Part shown: positions 1-5,700 of the stretch, one piece after another
How the letters are laid out: each line of letters begins with the position of its first letter
Numbering within the stretch: the stretch's first letter is position 1
Origin: Candidatus Stercoripulliclostridium merdigallinarum
GTDB lineage: Bacteria > Bacillota > Clostridia > Christensenellales > DTU072
Length of the DNA: 8,728 nt
Direction: 5' to 3'
Assembly (NCBI GenBank): GCA_018714575.1
Contig: DVNF01000057.1
Location: 1-8,728 of the forward strand
Position numbers and translations under genes: made by a program
The notes under the pieces: model-generated
What the model was told of the DNA's origin: nothing
Databases searched by the model: none
The model's input: only the letters and a program-made list of their open reading frames with translations

Positions 1-679
1 TAGACGGCAATTCCATAGACCCGACGTCCAATCCGCCCGAAGTAACGGCACTAATAACGGCACTAATCAAATTGTCTACGATCCGATCCAAAAATCCTTT
101 GGCTTTTGCTTTGTCCGCACCCATATTTACGGTCAGGAAATAGGTCAAGCTGTCTTTTTCGCCGGTTATCAACGGTAACAGACTTATCGCGCCAGTAACG
201 CCCTCTATATTGCCCAGCGCCGGAACAAGGCTTTCGTTTATAAATGTGGTGACCTGATTGTTTCCTGCCTCGTCCAATGCTCGCAACAAATAATCAATAG
301 CTTCGCCTTGGGTGATACCTGCCGGATTGACCGCGTCCTTTATGATAGCTTTGTCGCCGATCTTTATCCCGAAAAACAGGTCGTCCATCCAAATAACGTC
401 TTTTACGCCTGCGGTATCAACGATCTGTTCCTTGAAATCTATGGCTTGTTGGTAGCTGACGTTGGTCACCATCGACGAAGCGTTGCCGCCTTCGCCAAAG
501 GCGCCGTACATTTTATCCAAACCTATGCTGACCGTGGAATCGTCGGGAAGATACGCGACGTCGGAAAAATTTGTGTCGACAAAGAAAGCTCCCACAATGC
601 CGCCCACCAACAATATGGCAAACAATATGACGAACCATTTTCTGTTTCTGACTATGAATGTAGAAATTTTCTTCATCAT
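1..679 (-). CDS. MMPL/RND-family membrane transporter, N-terminal part (runs off window)
   Basis: This is the first 226 codons of a protein whose 3' part lies beyond base 1. It starts MMKKISTFIVRNRKWFVILF. There is a basic N-terminus, one membrane helix at about residues 15-34, then an extracytoplasmic region with a YLPDDS motif near residues 43-48. That order (TM1, then a large outside loop opening with a YLP(D/E)DS-like motif) is typical of Clostridial MMPL/RND-superfamily exporters, which are usually 700-1000 residues and use the proton gradient to move lipids or hydrophobic drugs. A GGAGG lies 9 nt before the ATG at 679; a second ATG follows directly at 676. The start overlaps the stop of the upstream tetR gene as ATGA, so the two are probably co-transcribed and translationally coupled. 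The family call rests on N-terminal pattern only, because the diagnostic later helices are outside the window. Confidence 0.7.
   Translation of the reverse strand, partial: MMKKISTFIVRNRKWFVILFAILLVGGIVGAFFVDTNFSDVAYLPDDSTVSIGLDKMYGAFGEGGNASSMVTNVSYQQAIDFKEQIVDTAGVKDVIWMDDLFFGIKIGDKAIIKDAVNPAGITQGEAIDYLLRALDEAGNNQVTTFINESLVPALGNIEGVTGAISLLPLITGEKDSLTYFLTVNMGADKAKAKGFLDRIVDNLISAVISAVTSGGLDVGSMELPS
43..66. repeat. 12-bp tandem duplication inside the transporter gene
   Basis: The 12-mer TAACGGCACTAA occurs twice head to tail. It is in frame and encodes ISAVISAV on the minus strand. It looks like a recent replication-slippage duplication of four residues that leaves the reading frame intact. Confidence 0.8.
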
Positions 680-1251
680 TGTCCGTTTCCTCCGACTCTT
701 TCCCCCAGATCACGGAAATAGAAATTCATCAGCTTCGTCATCAGATCCTGACGACGTTCTTCCGGTGCGCGCGTCAATACCGACAGCACTCCTTCGGTAA
801 TGTTTGCGGCTATGGTTTTGGCGACGAATTCGTCCACCGGGTACCCCTTTGCCGCAAAATTTTCTTCCAATTTTCTATATCCCAATTCTGTAATTTGATT
901 GATAAAGTCGGAGTATTCGGAGCCGCCGCTCTTTTCGGTCAGTAAATTTATGCCCCGACCTTGAGATTTGGCTCCCTTCAAAAGAGAAATTGTCGTTCCG
1001 TCGTATCCCGCTTCGTTCAATCCGGCGTCGAACACCGAATCCATTAACGTCAAACAGTACGAATACGCCGAATCCACACAAGCTTTGAATAACGCTTCTT
1101 TTCCGTTAAAATAACGGTACAGGTTACCTATCGGCACCTTTGCGCGAGTGCTGATCTGTAACATGCTGGCACGATAAAATCCGTTCTTTTCGAACTCCGA
1201 GAATGCCGCGTTTATTATCCTGTTGCGAACCTCTTCTTTTTGGTATTGCAT
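676..1251 (-). CDS. TetR/AcrR-family transcriptional regulator
   Basis: The 191-residue product has the length and N-terminus of a TetR repressor. Helix 1 is RIINAAFSEFEKNGF (about residues 11-25), followed by a helix-turn-helix at about 27-48 ending in the typical GNLYRYFNGKEALF. The C-terminal two thirds would form the ligand-binding and dimer region and is not specific enough to name a ligand. The start ATG at 1251 has a GAGGT about 10 nt upstream (AGAGG also abuts it). A near-consensus promoter lies a further 55 bp out. It shares a 4-bp ATGA overlap with the transporter downstream. Known TetR members commonly repress their own operon and an adjacent exporter and are released by the exported compound; that role is inferred here. 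No clear palindromic operator can be assigned with confidence. Confidence 0.9.
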   Translation of the reverse strand: MQYQKEEVRNRIINAAFSEFEKNGFYRASMLQISTRAKVPIGNLYRYFNGKEALFKACVDSAYSYCLTLMDSVFDAGLNEAGYDGTTISLLKGAKSQGRGINLLTEKSGGSEYSDFINQITELGYRKLEENFAAKGYPVDEFVAKTIAANITEGVLSVLTRAPEERRQDLMTKLMNFYFRDLGERVGGNGQ

Positions 1252-1305
1252 CCTCTAATTACCTCACCGAGAAAGCGCCTTTTGCGAACGATTTTCTCTT
1301 TTCAT

Positions 1306-1335
1306 ATTATATACAATGCTTAATCTTTATGTCAA
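1306..1335 (-). promoter_or_regulatory. Sigma-A-type promoter for tetR-transporter operon
   Basis: Read on the minus strand, TTGACA (1335-1330) and TATAAT (1311-1306) are both perfect hexamers separated by 18 bp. The spacer is one base longer than ideal. The predicted start of transcription is about 45-50 nt upstream of the tetR ATG. Confidence 0.75.
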
Positions 1336-1352
1336 CATTTAAATTATATAAT
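1328..1352 (+). promoter_or_regulatory. Possible spoIIE control region (TATAAT plus Spo0A-like box)
   Basis: On the plus strand a perfect TATAAT lies at 1347-1352, within the palindrome ATTATATAAT. No good -35 sits 17 bp upstream of it. The hexamer TGTCAA at 1330-1335 resembles the core of a Spo0A box (TTTGTCRAA is the known consensus; about 7 of 9 match). In Bacillus, spoIIE is driven by sigma-A with Spo0A-P from a promoter lacking a properly placed -35, so this arrangement is plausible. The same bases are the -35 of the divergent tetR promoter. This is tentative. Confidence 0.3.
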
Positions 1353-1475
1353 ATGTGAAAAATAAAGTAAATTTTTGTCCGCCGAAAAGCCGTCGTTTTT
1401 GCCGCCGACAAATTCCGCCCGGCGCCCTTTTTTTTCGCCTTTTTAGCCGCCCTGTTCGGCTGTATTATTTTTTCT

Positions 1476-3656
1476 ATGAGTAGGAAAAATATTAAATATA
1501 TCGCGGAATATGTCTGTTTTTCGCTGTTTTTAGCGGCTGCCAAATACGCCGAAACCCGATCGGGACTGTATTGCGTCGCAGTGCCTGCGGTCTTTGCCGC
1601 GCTGTACCTGAAAAGGAACGCGTTGATACTGCTGCCGGTATTGGTCGCGGCAGGTATTGCGGTATCGCCTTCGATACCTTCGTTGATCGCCGCGGGCAGC
1701 GCCGCCGCAGTCGCTTTGATACTGTTGACGGTACAATATTTCTTGCGAAAACGCCTGCCGGTTATCGCCTATATGATCACGGCGGCGATATGCGCGGTGC
1801 CTTATTTTTTCTTCGGTTCTTACGTCCTTGCCGCCTTTTCGGCGATCGTTTCGTTTTTCGCCGTGCGCGCGGCGGCTACCCTCCTGCGCTTCTTGGATTT
1901 TCCACACCCTCCGACTGCCGACGAATACCCTGCCTTTCTGGGTGCCGGCTGTATGGCGGGCTTTGTGTTAGCGCATCTGAGTTTCGGTGAGTTTTCGGCG
2001 TTGCCGCCGCTGTTTATTGCCGTCGCCCGATTGCTTTCGCCATCCTGGAGCGCACTTGCCGGAGCCGCGCTTTCTGCTGTCACGGGCGCGGCTTTTGCCG
2101 GCGAAAACACCGTGATCACCGCCGCCGTATACGCTTTTTCGCTGTTAGCGTTCAATAAAATCAGTCGTTTCGGCGGACTTGCGGGACTAGCTTTACATGC
2201 CGCCTGTATGGCTGTAGGCGTTTTACGCCCCGAGCCTTTTTCGTTGATCGCGCCCGGAGTCGTTGCGATAGTTTCCGCAATAATCCCCGATAAAAAGCTG
2301 GCGAAACTTTCTCTGCCCGTTTTCGGAGAGTTGTTAAAACGATCCTTGATCAACAAGGAGCGCGCCGCGGCAGGTAAAAAAATCGCCGCTTTGGGCGCGG
2401 CATACTTAGCCCTAAGAACGGCTTTGACCGACGACTACGAAGGCAGTCCCGCGCGTATGGCGGAATTGAAACATTTGTTACAAACCAAAGTTTGCGACAA
2501 TTGCCCCGGCAAAGAACGCTGTATGCGCGCGCTGGGAGGTTCCGAACCCGAAAGCGCCCTGGGCGAGCTGACAGAGGCGGCTTTGAAAAACGGCAAAGCC
2601 TCGATCCTGGACGCCACCCCGTTTTTAAGTTCGGTCTGCGTTAGATTGAAAAAATTGATAGATTGCGCCGGTGAAATCGCCGAAAACGAAAGAAAAATAA
2701 ACCAAGAGAAATCGCAGACTTCGGAAAATAAAAAGCTGTTGATCGCAGCGGTCAACTCTTTGTCCTCCGCCCTGGGCGCCCTGTCCGAACGCGTTGCAAA
2801 GCCTTTGATATATAACGGAGCGGCTGAATCCGCCATCGTTCGGAACCTGGCGCGACATTCGATATACGCCGAAGCTTTGGTATTTGGGGACGAAGTCGAA
2901 TTGACGGTTCCGGAGAATTGCGACCGTAACGTCGTAAAATCGGTAATAGAAAAAGCGACTGCCGTAAAAATGCAGTGCTCCGGCGAGGAAACCCGAGCTT
3001 TCGGCAGAGTTTCGCTGACGTATGTAAAGCAACCTAAATACCGCCTGGCTTACGGCGAAAGACGGATCTCTGCCGGGGAATTCGGCAGCGGCGACGTGCA
3101 TAAGGTCTTCAGCCCCGACCGCGGCAAAGCCTTGATCGTATTGTCGGACGGCATGGGACACGATTCGGCGGCAGGCAAGAACGCTTCTTCCGCGGTGCGA
3201 TTGATAGAATGTTTCGCGCGCGCCGGTTTCGATTCGGAAACCGCCGTCGAATGTACCGGCAAATTGCTGTCGGTTCGAAACACGGAGGAGTTCAACGCCG
3301 TCGATATAGCTTTGATAGATACCGAAACGGGTACTGCGGAAATCATAAAACAAGGCGCGCGAGAAAGCTTTGTGCTGTCCGGCGGCGACGTAAAGATCAT
3401 CGAGTGCGGCACTTTGCCGCTGGGCATCGTCGAATCGGCGCCGTCATTAGATAAAATCACGCTGTCTCCGGAGGATTTTTTGATAATGTTATCGGACGGC
3501 GTCATAGATTCGCTGGGCACGGATCGCATCGCGGATATTCTTACGTCCAAACCCTTCGTAAACCCCGACGACATAGCCGCGGCTATCATGGACGAATACT
3601 CCACCGGCGACGTTCCGCCCGACGACGGCAGCGTCATCGTGGCACGATTGATATAG
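1476..3656 (+). CDS. spoIIE: Stage II sporulation protein E, PP2C-type serine phosphatase
   Basis: SpoIIE dephosphorylates the anti-anti-sigma factor SpoIIAA at the asymmetric septum, which frees sigma-F in the forespore; it also interacts with the division machinery. The 726-residue product (Bacillus form about 827) has the full family layout. Multiple membrane helices span about residues 8-275. A linker follows with a Cys cluster (C340, C343, C349) seen in Clostridial members. The C-terminal PP2C domain covers about 510-726, with metal-binding Asp in SDGMGHD (D558), LSDGVID (D674) and DDGSVI (D717). The RNTEEFNAVDIALID segment is typical of SpoIIE. The ATG at 1476 gives an N-terminus that fits the family, but no Shine-Dalgarno precedes it and the frame is open back to 1371 without any ATG, GTG or TTG. 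The gene stands alone, without the ftsH/tilS neighbours common in Bacilli. Confidence 0.95.
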   Translation: MSRKNIKYIAEYVCFSLFLAAAKYAETRSGLYCVAVPAVFAALYLKRNALILLPVLVAAGIAVSPSIPSLIAAGSAAAVALILLTVQYFLRKRLPVIAYMITAAICAVPYFFFGSYVLAAFSAIVSFFAVRAAATLLRFLDFPHPPTADEYPAFLGAGCMAGFVLAHLSFGEFSALPPLFIAVARLLSPSWSALAGAALSAVTGAAFAGENTVITAAVYAFSLLAFNKISRFGGLAGLALHAACMAVGVLRPEPFSLIAPGVVAIVSAIIPDKKLAKLSLPVFGELLKRSLINKERAAAGKKIAALGAAYLALRTALTDDYEGSPARMAELKHLLQTKVCDNCPGKERCMRALGGSEPESALGELTEAALKNGKASILDATPFLSSVCVRLKKLIDCAGEIAENERKINQEKSQTSENKKLLIAAVNSLSSALGALSERVAKPLIYNGAAESAIVRNLARHSIYAEALVFGDEVELTVPENCDRNVVKSVIEKATAVKMQCSGEETRAFGRVSLTYVKQPKYRLAYGERRISAGEFGSGDVHKVFSPDRGKALIVLSDGMGHDSAAGKNASSAVRLIECFARAGFDSETAVECTGKLLSVRNTEEFNAVDIALIDTETGTAEIIKQGARESFVLSGGDVKIIECGTLPLGIVESAPSLDKITLSPEDFLIMLSDGVIDSLGTDRIADILTSKPFVNPDDIAAAIMDEYSTGDVPPDDGSVIVARLI

Positions 3657-3668
3657 TTTACAGTCGGA

Positions 3669-3682
3669 TTTTACCGGTAAAA
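3669..3682. other. 14-bp perfect palindrome after spoIIE
   Basis: TTTTACCGGTAAAA is self-complementary and lies 12 bp after the spoIIE stop. It could be a protein-binding site or chance. It lacks the loop and U-run arrangement of a terminator. Confidence 0.3.
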
Positions 3683-3715
3683 ACAGAAAATTTACCAAAA
3701 ATTTATTTAAGAAAA

Positions 3716-3734
3716 GCCCGCACTTAGTGCGGGC
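3716..3734 (-). terminator. Bidirectional terminator between spoIIE and XRE gene
   Basis: GCCCGCAC (3716-3723) and GTGCGGGC (3727-3734) form a perfect 8-bp GC-rich stem with a TTA loop. On the minus strand the stem is followed by TTTTCTTAAAT, so it terminates the XRE gene best. On the plus strand the tail ATCTTAAT is weaker but the same hairpin could end spoIIE transcripts. Confidence 0.75.
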
Positions 3735-3788
3735 ATCTTAATATTCGGCGTCAATAACGGCTAAACGTTCCTGTTTTGTCGTTTCGGA

Positions 3789-3998
3789 TTACGGACGATC
3801 CGTCAATCCAAGAATATAATCGGCCGAACAATCCAACGCTTTGCAAAGTTCCGCAAAGGTTTCCAGTTTCGGAAGTTTATCCGTCGTGCGATACTGGGTT
3901 ATCATTTCGGGAGATACGCCCACCTTTTTGGCAAGCTCTACCGTGGTGTATGGAGAATAACGCAGTTCTTCGATAAGCCGTTCCTTGATGAGTGACAT
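3789..3998 (-). CDS. Small XRE/Cro-family helix-turn-helix regulator
   Basis: The 69-residue protein is essentially one HTH_3 domain. Helices cover about residues 4-13, 18-26 (TTVELAKKVGV), the recognition helix about 29-38 (SPEMITQYRTTDK), then LETFAELCKALDCSADYILGL, the standard ending of this family. No ligand, protease or partner domain is present, so it is a minimal DNA-binding protein that probably works as a dimer. The start is firmly set: AAAGGAGGT (4012-4004) sits 5 nt before the ATG. A promoter lies 60-90 bp upstream, and a terminator follows 55 bp after the stop, so it is a single-gene unit convergent with spoIIE. Its target is unknown. Inverted repeats in its own upstream spacer suggest self-control and possibly control of a divergent transcript. 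Confidence 0.88.
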   Translation of the reverse strand: MSLIKERLIEELRYSPYTTVELAKKVGVSPEMITQYRTTDKLPKLETFAELCKALDCSADYILGLTDRP

Positions 3999-4018
3999 AA
4001 ACTACCTCCTTTGTCACC

Positions 4019-4034
4019 TCGGTATAAAAACCGA
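4019..4034 (-). promoter_or_regulatory. Short hairpin just upstream of XRE ribosome site
   Basis: TCGGT and ACCGA (plus-strand 4019-4023 and 4030-4034) form a 5-bp inverted repeat with a 6-nt AT-only loop, 6 nt upstream of the Shine-Dalgarno in the XRE leader. It may be an operator half-pair or a weak RNA hairpin. Confidence 0.3.
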
Positions 4035-4060
4035 AGTATGTATTATGGACCTTCTACTGT

Positions 4061-4089
4061 ATTCTACCTTATATTCAATATTTTGTCTA
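4061..4089 (-). promoter_or_regulatory. Sigma-A-type promoter for XRE gene
   Basis: On the minus strand TAGACA (4089-4084) and TAGAAT (4066-4061) are separated by exactly 17 bp. Each hexamer matches the consensus at 5 of 6 positions. Transcription would begin near 4054, giving a leader of about 55 nt. Confidence 0.6.
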
Positions 4090-4105
4090 GTGTTTTTTTG
4101 AAATT

Positions 4106-4145
4106 CTGTGTCACAATACAAAAATATCGCTTTCCGTTGACACAG
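4106..4145. promoter_or_regulatory. Inverted repeat, candidate operator next to XRE promoter
   Basis: CTGTGTCA (4106-4113) and TGACACAG (4138-4145) are perfect 8-bp inverted arms with a 24-bp spacer. The right arm overlaps a perfect plus-strand TTGACA (4137-4142). The repeat lies 17 bp outside the XRE -35 box. TGTCAC is also present at 4012-4017 in the XRE leader. These are possible binding half-sites for the XRE protein, by inference only. Confidence 0.35.
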
Positions 4146-4338
4146 TATTTACCTTTTATTCATAAATATACCATAAAAATGCATTAATGGTTACTTTTTG
4201 ATAGGTTTCAGTTACCCATAAAGCTGAAAATATCCACTAAAAATGTAAGTCGACGCGGTATAAAATAAGGTTTTCAACCTGCCTTATAATTGGTAAATTA
4301 TGGAATTTCTTACTTTTTATTTACACAAAATAGGCTAG

Positions 4339-4392
4339 CGGTTATATCATAATTTTTAATTATCTTTTTTATATTCAATTATGCGCTAACCG
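4339..4392. repeat. Imperfect 16-bp inverted repeat
   Basis: The left arm CGGTTATATCATAATT (4339-4354) and right arm AATTATGCGCTAACCG (4377-4392) pair at 6 plus 7 positions around a 3-base mismatch, with a 22-bp very AT-rich spacer. It could be an RNA stem in the candidate transcript or a DNA-level site. Confidence 0.6.
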
Positions 4393-4435
4393 TAAATGAT
4401 GTTGACTAGCTCACGGTACCGCACTCTTTTCCGCT

Positions 4436-4470
4436 CGTTACCGCGCCGTCAGCCGCGGTAACGCTTTTTA
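4436..4470 (+). terminator. Strong plus-strand intrinsic terminator without an upstream gene
   Basis: CGTTACCGCG (4436-4445) and CGCGGTAACG (4454-4463) form a perfect 10-bp stem with an 8-nt loop, followed by CTTTTTAAAT. On the minus strand the stem is followed by AGCGG, with no U-run, so the signal is directional. The nearest plus-strand gene upstream is spoIIE, over 750 bp away behind another hairpin. Confidence 0.7.
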
Positions 4471-4635
4471 AATAGGGCATACCTTGTCGGAAAACGCCTG
4501 CGGCGGCAAAATCCCTCCTGCTCAGCTAAAACGGCTATCCGCCATACTCGGCGCCCGTATGATCGGGCTTCGAAACTTTTCGGGTGTTTGTCACCTTTAA
4601 CCGCCCTAACTTTATCCGGCGTTTACTTTAAATAA
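4471..4635. other. GC-richer gene-free island
   Basis: This stretch has about gene-like GC content, unlike the AT-rich bases before 4400, but holds no gene I can support. On the minus strand one frame is open for 57 codons (4622-4452) and is Arg-rich with no ATG. An AGGAGGG (4516-4522) precedes a TTG that would give only 13 codons. A small hairpin GCCCG/CGGGC lies at 4553-4568. Possible readings are a decayed gene end, an interspersed intergenic repeat, or untranslated RNA. Confidence 0.35.
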
Positions 4636-4657
4636 AAAGCCCGAACTTTCGGGCTTT
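4636..4657 (-). terminator. Terminator of the lipoprotein gene, bidirectional form
   Basis: AAAGCCCGA (4636-4644) and TCGGGCTTT (4649-4657) form a 9-bp stem with a 4-nt loop. On the minus strand it runs into TTATTTAAAG after the TTT of the stem, giving a usable U-rich tail. It is 92 bp after the lipoprotein stop. Confidence 0.75.
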
Positions 4658-4702
4658 AATACTTTAATAAAAGATACATATTATTATTCGGTCTAGCCGG
4701 TT

Positions 4703-4735
4703 TATCGAAGTCGGCTATCGACCGATTAGTATCGA
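4703..4735. repeat. Three TATCGA copies in the lipoprotein 3' region
   Basis: TATCGA occurs at 4703, 4716 and 4730, spaced 13 and 14 bp, between the stop codon of the lipoprotein gene and its terminator. The surrounding bases could also pair locally (GTCG/CGAC). Its meaning is unknown. Confidence 0.4.
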
Positions 4736-4749
4736 CTACCTATAAACGG

Positions 4750-5619
4750 CTATCTGCAGGTGATTTCCCTGATGTTATAGGTTATGTCGTTTTCGACTAT
4801 CCTCAGCGGTATGCGCACGGAGGAGTTGCCGCCTGCCGCAAAGCCGCCGCCTGCGGGATTGCCCAGGACTTCCAACGCGTCGGTAGCCGAATAAACGACC
4901 GTGATCGCCATACCTTGGGGAGTCGACGTGCGCGCAAAGTTCATAACGATCGCGTCGGTGGTGTTCATCGTCGTTACGGTGCCCTCGAAGTTGGTTACCG
5001 TATATTCATAGTTGTATATCGTTTCGCCGCCGGAAGAAACGCCTATCGTGACGACTTCGTCGGACAGCGGATCGGCTATTTTATATTGTCCGGAATAACC
5101 TGCGTCCAGGTCGTAGGCTCTGACCACGGTGTATAGTTGTTCGCGATCCACAAAGCCCGATTCGCCGACGCGCAGACGTTCCTCCGCGCCGCCGTTAATG
5201 CTGAAATAGTAGTATTTATCCTCGTAACGGCTTTTCAGTTCGTAATTGCTGCCGTTGTAATTAACTTTTCTGTAAGAAGCTATCGAGGTAAACATATCCA
5301 TGATGCTTTCCGACTTCAGCCATTCCGTGCCGTCGTTTGCCTGTGCCGTGACGGTGATCCTGGTGCCGTGAGCGGAGGAGTTGATCTTATACGTTTCGCC
5401 TGTCGCGTTCAAGGTCGCTTCGGAGTTGGGAGAGAGTTTTTCCAGCGTGACGGTCAGCGTACCCAGGTTTTCCGTGCCGCGCATGATGTCGTATTTTACG
5501 GTTTCTCCGTTTGCCCACACGGCGCCGGGCACGTTGGTATTGCCGTTACAGGAAACGGCTGTCAGCGCCGCCGTTACGACAAGTATCATGACCAACAATA
5601 TTATAACGAATTTTTTCAT
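4750..5619 (-). CDS. Predicted secreted lipoprotein of unknown function
   Basis: The 289-residue product begins MKKFVIILLVMILVV, a lipoprotein signal peptide of basic start plus hydrophobic helix. It ends in a lipobox-like AVSC with the lipidated Cys at residue 24. The mature part would be anchored on the outer face of the membrane. It is rich in Tyr, Thr and Gly with alternating patterns suggestive of beta strands. The opening WANGETVKYDIMRGTENLGTL faintly recalls DUF3108-like beta proteins, but I would not assign it. No catalytic motif is visible; a second Cys is the penultimate residue. A GGAG lies 6 nt before the ATG. The gene follows ypeB but has its own promoter and terminator, so it can be expressed in vegetative cells independently of the spore genes. 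Confidence 0.85.
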   Translation of the reverse strand: MKKFVIILLVMILVVTAALTAVSCNGNTNVPGAVWANGETVKYDIMRGTENLGTLTVTLEKLSPNSEATLNATGETYKINSSAHGTRITVTAQANDGTEWLKSESIMDMFTSIASYRKVNYNGSNYELKSRYEDKYYYFSINGGAEERLRVGESGFVDREQLYTVVRAYDLDAGYSGQYKIADPLSDEVVTIGVSSGGETIYNYEYTVTNFEGTVTTMNTTDAIVMNFARTSTPQGMAITVVYSATDALEVLGNPAGGGFAAGGNSSVRIPLRIVENDITYNIREITCR

Positions 5620-5661
5620 TTATGACTCCGCTAATGGTAGTATCGGCTAATAAGCGTATAA

Positions 5662-5690
5662 ATTATATACTAACTTCGGCGGAAAGTCAA
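5662..5690 (-). promoter_or_regulatory. Sigma-A-type promoter for the lipoprotein gene
   Basis: On the minus strand TTGACT (5690-5685) and a perfect TATAAT (5667-5662) are separated by 17 bp. It sits in the 81-bp gap after the ypeB stop. No terminator is seen after ypeB, so read-through from sleB-ypeB is also possible. Confidence 0.8.
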
Positions 5691-5700
5691 TCATAGCTTG

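Larger units (their letters stand above)
4172..4470 (+). ncRNA. Candidate structured small RNA (gene-free zone, ends at terminator)
   Basis: No believable ORF lies on the plus strand here: every ATG closes within about 21 codons and none has a ribosome site. Yet a strong plus-strand terminator ends the stretch. Several inverted repeats could fold in an RNA: TTTCAG/CTGAAA (4206-4211, 4224-4229), ATAAGG/CCTTAT (4265-4270, 4282-4287), and a longer pair at 4339-4354 with 4377-4392 (13 of 16 positions pair). The 5' end is uncertain. TTGACA at 4137-4142 is perfect, but the -10 at about 4160-4165 (TCATAA) is poor. I see no hallmark of 6S RNA, tmRNA, RNase P or SRP RNA. Confidence 0.3.

Noticed and set aside
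1820..2356. Minus-strand 178-codon open frame within spoIIE
   Set aside because: It is fully antisense to the membrane domain of spoIIE, which has clear family identity; its Ala/Lys/Asn-rich translation is a codon shadow.
2625..3637. Two long minus-strand frames opposite the spoIIE phosphatase domain
   Set aside because: The plus strand carries conserved PP2C motifs; these have no ribosome site and no recognisable domain.
4399..4459. Plus-strand short ORF beginning ATGATG and ending in the orphan terminator
   Set aside because: It has only about 20 codons, no ribosome site, and its last codons are the terminator stem.
4452..4622. Minus-strand 57-codon frame as a coding gene
   Set aside because: It has no ATG, GTG or TTG start in frame and an Arg-rich translation with no domain; kept only as part of the island finding.
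3716..4657. CRISPR array, tRNA, or insertion sequence
   Set aside because: There are no regularly spaced identical repeats, no cloverleaf-like stretch with TTCGA arm, and no transposase fragment or terminal repeats with target duplication.
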